From Prorocentrum cordatum (Eukaryota > Sar > Dinophyceae > Prorocentrales > Prorocentraceae), in NCBI GenBank assembly GCA_963575745.1, contig CAUYUJ010019117.1, forward strand, positions 1-64,000: a stretch of 64,000 bases of DNA, given 5' to 3'. The notes under the pieces were generated by a model that was not told where the DNA came from, did not search any database, and was given only the letters and a program-made list of their open reading frames with translations. Within the stretch, counting starts at the first letter, position 1. The number at the start of each line of letters is the position of its first letter. The position numbers and the translations under genes are program-made. Positions 9,185 through 19,673 of the stretch are shown piece after piece.

Positions 9185-10705
9185 CCCCCCCCCCCACACA
9201 CACACACACACACACACGCACACACACACACACGCACACGCACACGCACACGCACACGCACACGCACACGCACACCCACACCCACACCCACACCCACACC
9301 CACACACATTCACACACACATTCACACACACACATTCACACACACATTCACACACACATTCACACACACATTCACACACACACACACATCCACACACACA
9401 CCACACACACCACACACACACGCACCACACACACACACCACACACACACCCACACACACACACCACACACACATTCACACATTCACACATTCACACATTC
9501 ACACATTCACACATTCACACATTCACACATTCACACATTTTCGCACATTTTCGCACATATTCACACATATTCACACATATTCACACATATTCACACACAT
9601 TCGCACATTCGCACATTCGCACATTCGCACACGCACACGCCCACGCCCCCCCCCCCCCTACACACACACACACACGCACACACACGCACACACACAGACA
9701 GACACACACAGACACACACAGACACGCACACAGACACGCACACACAGACACTGACACAGACACAGACACAGACCCAGACCCAGACCCAGACCCAGACGCA
9801 GACACCGACACAAACAAAGACACAGACACAGACACAGACACAGACACAGACACGGACACAGACACACACACACACGCACAAATACGCAGACACACAGACA
9901 CACATAGACACACACACACACACCGACACACACAGATACACACAGACCACACACAGACACATACAGACACAGACACAGACACAGACACAGACACACGCAC
10001 ACACGCACACACGCACACGCACACACGCAGACACACACACACACGCAGATACCCACACACCACACACACACACACGCACACACAAACACACACACAGACA
10101 GACACACACAGACACACACCGGCACACACAGATACACACAGACCACACACAGACACACAGACACAGACACAGACACAGACACAGACACAGACACAGACAC
10201 ACACACACACAACACACATAACGCACACATACGCACATACACACAAACAAACACAGACATACACACACACGTACACACATGCACACACACGCACACACAC
10301 GCACACACACACCAACACCAACACCAACACCAACACCAACACCAACACCAACACCAACACCAACACCAACACCAACACCCCACAACACCCCACAACACCC
10401 CACAGCACACACACACACGCACACACATACACACACCCCACGCACACACACACACACCCACGCCAACCCACACCCACACCCACACCCACACACACACACA
10501 CACACACCCAACACCCCACACCCCACACCCCCACACCCCACACCCCACACCCCCACACCACACACCACACCACCCCACCCCCACCACCCGCCACCCACAC
10601 ACCCACAACAACCCCACCCCACCAACCACCCCACCACAACCTCACACAACACAACGCAACACACCACACCACACCACACCACAACACACACACACACACG
10701 CACAC
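9185..10705 (+). repeat. 1.5-kb (CA)n array with internal sub-arrays
   Basis: A CA-rich block divided into domains with distinct longer units: (CGCACA)n near 9230-9275, (CACACATT)n near 9306-9540, (CACATATT)n near 9555-9600, (CAGACA)n near 9740-9870 and again 10155-10200, (CCAACA)n at 10312-10378 and (CCCACA)n near 10440-10640. Each domain looks like local expansion of one variant. A C-run lies at 9186-9195. Frames encode His/Thr, Cys/Val or Gln/Thr runs and are not genes. Confidence 0.92.
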
Positions 10706-10837
10706 TTTTCCCACACATGCACAAGACACGCGGACGCAGACCTAGTCATTCAAATGACACATACAGCAACGCCCACGAGACGCGCAGACGGCGACCTGGT
10801 CATTCACATGACACGCACACCATACAATATAGACGCG

Positions 10838-11690
10838 CAAGATTTGCAGTGCGTGGCATGAGCGGCACTTGCTCCACACCACAAGGGGTGCGCTGGGGGT
10901 GGTCCCTCAATGCAAGCTCCGTGTGTGCCGGGTTCAAAAAGCGGGGTAAGCGTGGCACTTTCTCCACACCACAGGGGGTGCGCAAGGGGTGGACCCTCAG
11001 CACGGCCTCCATCTCGCGGGGCGTGGCCGGCGTGGCATTTTCTCCACACCACGGGGGGTGCGCTGGGGGTGCAATGGGTGCGCCAAAAAGGTCCCTCACC
11101 TCGGTCTCTATCCGTGTCAGGGTCGCGGGGCGTGGCAAGCATGGCATCTTCTCCACACCGCAAGGTTCGTGCAAAAAAGGGTCCCTCACCGCGGTCTCTA
11201 TCCGTGTCAAGGTCGCGGGGAGTGGCAAGCGTTGCATGTTCTCTACACCACTACAAATGGTGCGCAGTGGGTGGTCCTTCACCGCGGTCTCTATCCGTGT
11301 CAGGGTCGCGGGGCGTGGCAGGCGTGGCACTTCTCCACACCGTAGGGGGTGCGCAAGGTTTGGTCCCTCAGCGCAGTCTCTATCCGTGTCAGGGTCGCGG
11401 GGCGTGGCAGGCATGGCATTTTCTCCACCACAAGGGGTGCGCGGGGGGAGTCTCACCGCGGTCTCTATCCGTCGTGTCAGGGTCGCGGGGCGTGGCAAGC
11501 GTGGCATTTTCTCCACACCACAGGGGGTGCGCAAAGCTTGGTCCCTCACCGCGGTCTCAATCCGTCTTAGGGTTGCGGGGCGTGGCAGGCGTGGTAGTTT
11601 CTCCACACCAGAGGGGGTGTGCATGAGGTGGTCCTTCACCGCGGTCTCCACACCAGAGGCAGTCCGTAAGGGACCGTGGCCATAGGCGCG
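10838..11690 (+). repeat. ~90-bp tandem repeat family E, array 1
   Basis: Units carry GGTGCGC, GGTCCCTCACCGCGG, TCTCTATCCGTGTCAGGGTC, GCGGGGCGTGGCA and TTTTCTCCACACCAC. The last motif recurs at about 10949, 11031, 11143, 11232, 11322, 11412, 11502 and 11590, settling to a 90-bp period. A reverse-complement array of the same family is at 58850-59145. No function is known. Confidence 0.85.
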
Positions 11691-12287
11691 CCAACGTCGC
11701 AAAGCGTGGCACGCGTGGCTTTTTCTGGACGCCTTGCAATGGTCGCACGGCGTGGCAGGCGCGGCACATTCTCCATGCAGCAGGGGATTGCGCAGGGTAT
11801 CGGGGCGCTGTGCGTGCCAGGGCCGCACGGCGTGGCAGGCGTGGCACTGGGGAATCGGTGCCGAGCGCTTTGCGAATCACAAAGACGCATGCCCATAGCA
11901 AATTCGACCAATCCAAGGTGCAAGATGAAATGCCCACAGAGGACCTGAAATAAATATGAGAGGTTCCTCGGTAGCGTAATTCATGACGCCCGCCCCCTAC
12001 GGGACCGGTTTTTCATCCTGTGCCGTTTTTTGACCGTCCTGGGGCCCTGTAAGGGCCCCCACAGGCGGAAAACAGCGAAAACCGCCCGTCGGGATTTGTC
12101 AGGATTCGCAGGGGTCTGGGTTACCCGTCAGTCGGAAGAAGTAAGTGGAAAGATGAAGCAGGAAGGCGGAGAAAGCAGATCGGGCTCGGGCCTGCCCAAC
12201 TAATAACAAACAACTGCAAAGTCATTTTGACTCCTGAAATTTGAAATAGGAAAGCGCTTGAAGTGGTAGGAGAGCTCCAAGCAACGG

Positions 12288-12336
12288 ACCACCACCAACC
12301 CTGGCCAGGATGGACCTGGCCAGGGTTGGTGGTGGT
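12288..12336. other. Perfect 22-bp inverted repeat with 5-nt loop
   Basis: Left arm 12288-12309 starts ACCACCACCAACC and ends GGCCAGG. The loop is ATGGA at 12310-12314. The right arm 12315-12336 is the exact reverse complement. Flanking 11945-12287 has no recognised gene. Confidence 0.9.
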
Positions 12337-12530
12337 GCGGCGTTGGAACCGAAATGTACCGATGCCACTACTCCCCAGACCTCTCCCAGGGTGCGCTCTG
12401 ACCAGGATTTCGAGGCGAATCCAGCGGTGGCGACGAGGGCCTCCTGAGAGGCCACACAAGGGGAAACCGGGCGAAGGGTAGCAATATGGGCACATACTTT
12501 CCTCCTCTGAGCGTCCCTCCGAACAAAAAA

Positions 12531-12745
12531 TTGGACGCCCGAAATGGGTACGGAAAAAAAATTGTACAATGCACAACAACACATGCTGTCCCAAACCAAC
12601 AGCGGCCGCTGTTGGGCAGGCGGCCTTCTGTCTCGAATGGACACAGGCCGCGGCGGCGTGGACAGCGAATCCTGTTCAAAATGAACAGGAACTGCTGTTG
12701 GGCATTGTATCCATTCTTTCCGTACCCATTTCGGGCGTCCAAAAG
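12531..12745. mobile_element. Foldback element with ~42-bp inverted arms
   Basis: The left arm at 12531-12572 contains TTGGACGCCCGAAATGGGTA and CGGAAAAAAAATTG. The right arm at 12704-12745 contains its near-perfect reverse complement. The 130-bp interior contains a second inverted pair around GGCCGC (12602-12607) and a GTTCAAAATGAAC palindrome. No coding capacity. This fits a small non-autonomous foldback or MITE-like element. No target duplication was identified. Confidence 0.65.
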
Positions 12746-13007
12746 ATTGGGATCTGTACTGTGTACTCTGCGCCGGAGCCTGCGCGGGAGGCTCCTCCTC
12801 GTCACTTTCGAAAACCACAGGCACGAACAGAGCACCAACGACTTCACCCGAGCGGTGCGGCCGCGACCGACTCTTTCCAATGCGGGTCGCCCGTGCAGCT
12901 CGGGATCGTCTCCGTGCGGCCTTCCGCCACCACGGCCACGCCCCCGGCGCGGTCCCTGCGGGTGCTCGCCGCAGCCGTCGTGGGCGCCGCTGCCGCCATC
13001 GTTGCCG

Positions 13008-13170
13008 TCCTCGCCGTGGTTGCCGTCGTGGTCGTGGCCGTCGTGGTCGTCGCGGTTGTCGTGGTCGTCGTGGTTGTCGTGGTCGCGGTCGGGGTCGTGG
13101 TGCCTGTCGCCGTCGCTGTCTCTGTCGTCTTGGTCGTGGTCGTGGTCGTGGTAGTGGCGCTGGTGGTCGT
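13008..13170 (+). repeat. (GTC/GTG)n tract
   Basis: GCCGTCGTG and GGTCGTC units. The interval 12750-13007 is GC-rich without a recognised gene. Confidence 0.8.
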
Positions 13171-13249
13171 TGTCTTATTTCCAATCCCCCTTCCCTCTCC
13201 ATTATTCTCCTCGCCCTCCCTCTCGTGGGTCTCCGCAGGGCCTTCAATA

Positions 13250-15417
13250 CGTTTTTTTTGTTTTGTTTTTATCCTATCACCCTGGGGCTTATCATGCACA
13301 AACAAATTCAGACGCCGTCTTACGGCCCCGCAAACAGATCTTGCACGGGCCCGCAGCCGACCAGGCCCAGACCCCGAAGCGCGACCGTCACTCCGCGCTC
13401 ATACCGACCACAGGTCTGGGGTCCGCCCTCCTGGCCGCCCTGGCGGCCCTGCCTCGCTCCTGAGCTTCAGCAGCGCTGGCAAAGCCAAAGGAGCCCAGGG
13501 CTCCCTCGAACCCAGGGCGGAACAGCCTCCCTGGGGCAGGCGGGGCTGGTGCCCGATCCCGCACCTCTGGGGGCTCCACGGCGGGGGCTCTGAAGCCTGC
13601 AGGGGCCGCTGGGTCCACCATGCCATCAGGGCCCGCGACCGAGCCAAGCGCCTCGGCCCACCTGGCACGGGTGGCCGCTGTGGGCCGAGCCAGCTGGTCG
13701 ATCGGCTGCTTGGATTTCCCAGGCAGGATCGACTTAGCGAAATCGTTTCTCGCCTGCGCCCTGGAGCCCTTTTTGGCCCTGGGGTCGTCCGCGCGCTGGG
13801 CCCCGCTGCAGGCCTTGGCTAGGCCCCTGTGGCAGTACTGGGGTTTCAGGCAATACATCAAGCACGCCACACACACCAAAAACTCAGGGCCATCGCCGCC
13901 AGAAACGCGTGATTCACGAAGACGGTGGCCGTTGACCTCCCAGACTCCCGACTCAACAGGGTCGTCCTGGGACGGGCCAGCACGCGGAACACTCGAAAAA
14001 GAGACCCCCGACATTTGGCCAGAGTCTGGGGTCTCAACATGGGGCCCTGGGGTCCTCCCCTGGCCAGCAGGGCCCGAGAGGGCTCGCGGAGGCAAGGCGG
14101 CGGCCGAAGTAGCAGGGGAGGCCACTGAGGGAGGATGGGGAGGGGGCTGCGACACAGCCGACGGGGGCGGGCTCAGTGCGCCCGCGGCCGAGGGCGCTGC
14201 CCGCTCCGCCTTCTCTGCGCGTCGGCGCTGGACCGCGCGAAGCAAGGCCGCCGACGCGCTCGACGCGTCGGCGACTGGATCACTGGGCCCGAGGGGCCCC
14301 TCGCCTGACTCCTTCCTCTTGCGGACCTTCGTGCCGACCTGGTCCTGGGCCTGGGCTCCCTGGCTGGCCGCCGCTGCCGTCGCCAGCGCTGCTGCCGCCC
14401 CCAGGGCCGCCAATCCGCCAGGGCCACGGGCAGTCGACTCCTCGGCCTCCAGCAGCAGCTCCAGGGCGGGCGTCGGAGCGAAGGGGTCCAGGTCCACGAG
14501 GTCCAGGGAGGTGAGCGGCCAGGAATCCCTGAGCCCCGAGTCGGTGATGTGCACGTCGAGGGCCGCCGCGCACCTGGCCACCTCCTTCGCCCGAGCCAGG
14601 CAGCCCTCCAACATCAGGGCGTCCTGCTCCGCGATGGCGTGGAATGCCGCTCCTTCCTTAGCCCTGGTGTCGGCGCGCCTGTTGCCCACGAGCTCGAAGA
14701 GGGCGAGATCCCCGTCCTGCACCGCGGCCTCGGTGCGGTGGACGGGCACGTGGCGTATGATGACGCCCTCCGCTGCATCGCCAACCCTAGCCCACACGTG
14801 GGCGTGCAGGGAGCTGGGGCCGCAGGCCTTGGTCAGGTTAGACGCAGCCTTCACCGTGCTCAGGCAGTCGCTGAGCAGCGTGTAGTTCCCGATGATGTCG
14901 GCGAGGCCGATGGCGGCAGCGTAGTCCTCACCCGCCTTGGCCGTCTGTGACGGGAGGTCGCTGGGGGGCACTGCGCCCCACGCCTCGGCGATGAGCCTCC
15001 CCTCGGGACCGTGCGCGATGACCGCCCAGCCAGCGCTCCTGACGTGCGGAAAGTCCCCGTTCAGGCACGAGCCGTCGGTGAAGACAAAAGGCCCGTCGGG
15101 CACCGCCAAGATGCCGTCCCCCCACCCGCAGGATCGCCGCGCCCAGCTGTCATCCCAGGCTGGCCTGGCCACCAGGAGGCTGATGTCGGCGAAGAGCCCC
15201 TGACTGAAGAGCTCGTCGAAGGGGGGCCCCATGCGGTGGGCCTGCTCCGCTGCCTGTCTCACCTGGTACGGGCAGTAGTCCCGCCTCCAGGCCGCCCAGG
15301 CTGGGCACACGTGGTGTCTGTGGTGCATCGTCCCAGGGGCGGCGCCGCAGAGCCTGCAGAGCGGGTCAATCTCACGCCCATGCCTCGCCAGTCGGGCCTG
15401 GGGCCAGCTGGCCACGG
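13250..15417 (-). mobile_element. Non-LTR retrotransposon B, 5'-truncated 3' end
   Basis: On the minus strand: zinc finger, RNase H, linker, a second cysteine cluster, stop, about 115 nt of 3' UTR, then an A-rich tail (13250-13273 on plus reads GTTTTTTTTGTTTTG). The 3' UTR has CATGCACAAACAAATTCA on plus at 13294-13311, matching CATGCAAACAAATTCA in element C at 19738-19753. The two therefore belong to related families. The 5' end is cut at 15417, exactly where an 80-bp poly(T) begins. Upstream endonuclease and reverse transcriptase are missing. Confidence 0.8.
13388..15416 (-). CDS. Element B C-terminal polyprotein fragment: zinc finger, RNase H, Cys cluster
   Basis: About 675 codons open to a stop at 13388, with no true start because the 5' part is truncated. 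Residues ~18-36 read DPLCRLCGAAPGTMHHRHHV-C, the C-x2-C...H...C finger that follows LINE reverse transcriptases. RNase H follows with its acidic residues present: FVFTDGSCLNG (Asp), AKAGEDYAAAIGLAD (Glu), YTLLSDCLSTV (Asp) and VGNRRADTRAKEG (Asp). After an Ala-rich linker, a second cluster (FLVCVACLMYC then QYCHRGLAKAC) lies near residue 530. RNase H would remove the RNA strand during element replication. The frame has no stop, so the truncated copy is young or still constrained; young is more likely. Confidence 0.8.
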
Positions 15418-15434
15418 TTTTTTTTTTTTTTTTT

Positions 15435-15497
<63 letters not shown>

Positions 15498-15502
15498 CTT
15501 TT
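15418..15502 (+). repeat. 80-bp poly(T) at a retroposon junction
   Basis: A nearly uninterrupted T run (single G at 15435). On the minus strand it is a poly(A) tail that closes the satellite-bearing unit lying at 15503-17440, and it abuts the truncated 5' end of element B. Confidence 0.85.
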
Positions 15503-15653
15503 TCCCCAACCATCCTGTGGTGTTGGGTCCTCGTTTTGAAGAGACGGTGCCCGCGTCTCCTCCTCCTTCCTCTCCTCCTCTCCTCCTCCTCCCCCTCCTC
15601 CTCCCTCCTCCTCCCTCTCCTCCCTCCTCTCTGCGTTTCACCCACCCATTACA
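15503..15653 (-). repeat. Tail module of satellite unit I
   Basis: On plus it reads CCCCAACCATCCTGTGGTGT, then TGGGTCCTCG, TTTTGAAGAGACGGTGCCC, then about 90 bp of CCT-rich sequence leading into the first 77-bp repeat. An almost identical module is at 17440-17577 before the second array. Confidence 0.75.
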
Positions 15654-17395
15654 GCGCTTCGTGGCTCCATAGGGAGCTCCACCGAAGGCCCCAGTGGGGG
15701 TGTTCGCATGCGGTTCCCCCACCCAGGGCAGCGTTTCGTGGCCCCATAGGGAGCTCCACCGAAGGCCCCAGTGGGGGTGTTCGCATGCGGTTCCCCCACC
15801 CAGGGCAGCGTTTCGTGGCCCCATAGGGAGCTCCACCGAAGGCCCCAGTGGGGGTGTTCGCATGCGGTTCCCCCACCCAGGGCAGCGTTTCGTAGCCCCA
15901 TAGGGAGCTCCACCGAAGGCCCCAGTGGGGGTGTTCGCATGCGGTTCCCCCACCCAGGGCAGCGTTTCGTGGCCCCATAGGGAGCTCCACCGAAGGCCCC
16001 AGTGGGGGTGTTCGCATGCGGTTCCCCCACCCAGGGCAGCGTTTCGTGGCCCCATAGGGAGCTCCACCGAAGGCCCCAGTGGGGGTGTTCGCATGCGGTT
16101 CCCCCACCCAGGGCAGCGTTTCGTAGCCCCATAGGGAGCTCCACCGAAGGCCCCAGTGGGGGTGTTCGCATGCGGTTCCCCCACCCAGGGCAGCGTTTCG
16201 TGGCCCCATAGGGAGCTCCACCGAAGGCCCCAGTGGGGGTGTTCGCATGCGGTTCCCCCACCCAGGGCAGCGTTTCGTGGCCCCATAGGGAGCTCCACCG
16301 AAGGCCCCAGTGGGGGTGTTCGCATGCGGTTCCCCCACCCAGGGCAGCGTTTCGTAGCCCCATAGGGAGCTCCACCGAAGGCCCCAGTGGGGGTGTTCGC
16401 ATGCGGTTCCCCCACCCAGGGCAGCGTTTCGTGGCCCCATAGGGAGCTCCACCGAAGGCCCCAGTGGGGGTGTTCGCATGCGGTTCCCCCACCCAGGGCA
16501 GCGTTTCGTGGCCCCATAGGGAGCTCCACCGAAGGCCCCAGTGGGGGTGTTCGCATGCGGTTCCCCCACCCAGGGCAGCGTTTCGTGGCCCCATAGGGAG
16601 CTCCACCGAAGGCCCCAGTGGGGGTGTTCGCATGCGGTTCCCCCACCCAGGGCAGCGTTTCGTGGCCCCATAGGGAGCTCCACCGAAGGCCCCAGTGGGG
16701 GTGTTCGCATGCGGTTCCCCCACCCAGGGCAGCGTTTCGTGGCCCCATAGGGAGCTCCACCGAAGGCCCCAGTGGGGGTGTTCGCATGCGGTTCCCCCAC
16801 CCAGGGCAGCGTTTCGTAGCCCCATAGGGAGCTCCACCGAAGGCCCCAGTGGGGGTGTTCGCATGCGGTTCCCCCACCCAGGGCAGCGTTTCGTGGCCCC
16901 ATAGGGAGCTCCACCGAAGGCCCCAGTGGGGGTGTTCGCATGCGGTTCCCCCACCCAGGGCAGCGTTTCGTGGCCCCATAGGGAGCTCCACCGAAGGCCC
17001 CAGTGGGGGTGTTCGCATGCGGTTCCCCCACCCAGGGCAGCGTTTCGTAGCCCCATAGGGAGCTCCACCGAAGGCCCAGTGGGGGTGTTCGCATGCGGTT
17101 CCCCCACCCAGGGCAGCGTTTCGTGGCCCCATAGGGAGCTCCACCGAAGGCCCCAGTGGGGGTGTTCGCATGCGGTTCCCCCACCCAGGGCAGCGTTTCG
17201 TAGCCCCATGGGGAGCTCCACCGAAGGCCCCAGTGGGGGTGTTCGCATGCGGTTCCCCCACCCAGGGCAGCGTTTCGTGGCCCCATAGGGAGCTCCACCG
17301 AAGGCCCCAGTGGGGGTGTTCGCATGCGGTTCCCCACCCAGGGCAGCGCTTCTTTCGTGGACCCCATAGGGAGCCCCACCGAAAACGGCACCCAC
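15654..17395 (+). repeat. 77-bp satellite, array I (about 22 units)
   Basis: Units read GCAGCGTTTCGTGGCCCCAT, AGGGAGCTCCACCGAAGGCC, CCAGTGGGGGTGTTCGCATG and CGGTTCCCCCACCCAGG. The period is exactly 77 bp except for single-base changes near 17078 and 17332. Each unit holds GGAGCTCC and GCATGC palindromes and a TGGGGG...CCCCCA stem. Most units read GTGGCCCC, but every third reads GTAGCCCC. Since 77 is not a multiple of three, the array is open in several frames; these frames are not taken as genes. Confidence 0.95.
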
Positions 17396-17577
17396 GACGC
17401 GTTACCAACAATTGCTTATGGTTGGGTCTTTCGCCAGGATAATTTTTTTCCTCCCCCCCCAACCATCCTGTGGTGTTGGGTCCTCGATTTGAAGAGACGG
17501 TGCCCCGCGTTCCTCTCCTTCCTCCTCCCCCTCCTCCCTCCTCCCCCTCCTTGCCTCTGCTCTCGGCACACCTCTCA
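17396..17577 (-). repeat. Junction between satellite units I and II
   Basis: On plus, unit I ends with CAATTGCTTATGGTTGGGTC and TTTCGCCAGG, then a short T run, then unit II's tail module: CCAACCATCCTGTGGTGTTG, GGGTCCTCGATTTGAAGAG and CT-rich sequence. The sequence TATGGTTGGGTC-CTTCGCCAGG also precedes the poly(T) at 19616. Confidence 0.7.
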
Positions 17578-19500
17578 CACGTTTCGTAGCCCCATAGGGA
17601 ACTCCACCGAAGGCCCCAGTGGGGGTGTCCACATGCGGTTCCCCCACCCAGGGCAGCGTTTCGTAGCCCCAGAGAGAGCTCCACCGAAGGCCCCAGTGGG
17701 GGTGTCCGCATGCGGTTCCCCCACCCAGGGCTGCGTTTCGTAGCCCCATAGGGAGCTCCACCGAAGGCCCCAGTGGGGGTGTTCGCATGCGGTTCCCCCA
17801 CCCAGGGCAGCGTTTCGTAGCCCCATAGGGAGCTCCACCGATGGCCCCAGTGGGGGTGTTCGCATGCGGTTCCCCCACCCAGGGCAGCGTTTCGTGGCCC
17901 CATAGGGAGCTCCACCGAAGGCCCCAGTGGGGGTGTTCGCATGCGTTTCCCCACCCAGGGCAGCGCTTCGTAGCCCCATAGGGAGGAACTCCACGTAAGG
18001 CGGGGGGGGGGGGGGGGTGGGGTGGGGGTGGGGGGGGAGGGGGGGGGGGGGGGGGGGGGGTGGGGGGGGCCCCCAGTGGGGGGTGTATCTCATGGAGTTA
18101 TCTTCCACATGCGGTTCCCCCACCCAGGGCAGCGTTTCGTGGCCCCATAGGGAGCTCCACCGAAGGCCCCAGTGGGGGTGTCCACATGCGGTTCACCCAC
18201 CCAGGGCAGCGTTTCGTGGCCCCATAGGGAGCTCCACCGAAGGCCCCAGTGGGGGTGTCCACATGCGGTTCCCCCACCCAGGGCAGCGTTTCGTGGCCCC
18301 ATAGGGAGCTCCACCGAAGGCCCCAGTGGGGGTGTCCACATGCGGTTCCCCCACCCAGGGCAGCGTTTCGTGGCCCCATAGGGAGCTCCACCGGAGGCCC
18401 CAGTGGGGGTGTTCGCATGCGGTTCCCCCACCCAGGGCAGCGTTTCGTGGCCCCATAGGGAGCTCCACCGAAGGCCCCAGTGGGGGTGTTCGCATGCGGT
18501 TCCCCCACCCAGGGCAGCGTTTCGTAGCCCCATAGGGAGCTCCACCGAAGGCCCCAGTGGGGGTGTTCGCATGCGGTTCCCCCACCCTGGGCAGCGTTTC
18601 GTGGCCCCATAGGGAGCTCCACCGAAGGCCCCAGTGGGGGTGTTCGCATGCGGTTCCCCCACCCAGGGCAGCGTTTCGTAGCCCCATAGGGAGCTCCACC
18701 GAAGGCCCCAGTGGGGGTGTTCGCATGCAGTTCCCCCACCCAGGGCAGCGTTTCGTGGCCCCATAGGGAGCTCCACCGAAGGCCCCAGTGGGGGTGTTCG
18801 CATGCGGTTCCCCCACCCAGGGCAGCGTTTCGTGGCCCCATAGGGAGCTCCACCGAAGGGCCCAGTGGGGGTGTTCGCATGCGGTTCCCCCACCCAGGGC
18901 AGCGTTTCGTGGCCCCATAGGGAGCTCCACCGAAGGCCCCAGTGGGGGTGTCCACATGCGGTTCCCCCACCCAGGGCAGCGTTTCGTGGCCCCATAGGGA
19001 GCTCCACCGATGGCCCCAGTGGGGGTGTCCACATGCGGTTCCCCCACCCAGGGCAGCGTTTCGTAGCCCCATAGGGAGCTCCACCGAAGGCCCCAGTGGG
19101 GGTGTCCACATGCGGTTCCCCCACGCAGCGTTTCGTAGCCCCAGAGGGAGCTCCACCGAAGGCCCCAGTGGGGGTGTCCTCATGCGGTTCCCCCACCCAG
19201 GGCAGCGTTTCGTAGCCGCAGAGGGAGCTCCACCGAAGGCCCCAGTGGGGGTTCACATGCGGTTTCCAACCAGGGAGGTTTCGTGCCCCATCGGGAGCTC
19301 CCGTAGGCCCAGTGGGGCTGCCTCATGCGGTTTCCCCCATCAGGCAGGTTTTCGTTAGCCAGAGGGGGGGGCAGGTGCCGCATGCGGTTCCCCCACCAAG
19401 GCAGCGTTTCGTGGCCCACAGGGGGCTCCTACCGAAGGGGCCCCAGTGGGCTGCTGCATGAGGTTCCCCCACCAGGGGGAGCGTTCGGAGCCCAGAGGTG
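17578..19500 (+). repeat. 77-bp satellite, array II (about 24 units, decaying at the right)
   Basis: The same 77-bp unit as array I. Here two variants form domains: GTGTCCACATGCGG units at about 17625, 18105-18350 and 18950-19110, and GTGTTCGCATGCGG units between. Units from about 19260 to 19500 are progressively diverged and of irregular length, as expected at a satellite edge. A 70-bp G run interrupts one unit at 18000-18070. Confidence 0.93.
18000..18070 (+). repeat. G-run inside a satellite unit
   Basis: About 70 bases, nearly all G with a few T and one A, between CCACGTAAGGC and GGCCCCCAGTGGGG. It replaces the GAAGGCCCCAGTGGGGG segment of a unit. It has strong G-quadruplex potential and may also be a difficult region for sequencing. 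Confidence 0.8.
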
Positions 19501-19614
19501 AACCTCACGATGACAGTGGGGTGACATCAAGACGACCCTACAGAGGTAGCGCGCCTGAAAAGATATTCACAATTGCGGTACTCTCAACTGCATATGGTTG
19601 GGTCCTTCGCCAGG

Positions 19615-19615
<1 letters not shown>

Positions 19616-19673
<58 letters not shown>

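Noticed and set aside
8701-10745. His-Thr-rich and Cys-Val-rich proteins over 300-550 residues
   Set aside because: They are translations of (CA)n repeats.
15372-19256. Long repetitive protein of up to 860 residues with HANTPTGAFGGAPYGATKR-type units
   Set aside because: The 77-bp unit is open in several frames because it lacks stops. The period is not a multiple of three, so one frame cycles through different peptides.
15646-19500. CRISPR array
   Set aside because: The repeats are contiguous with no unique spacers, and the genome is eukaryotic.
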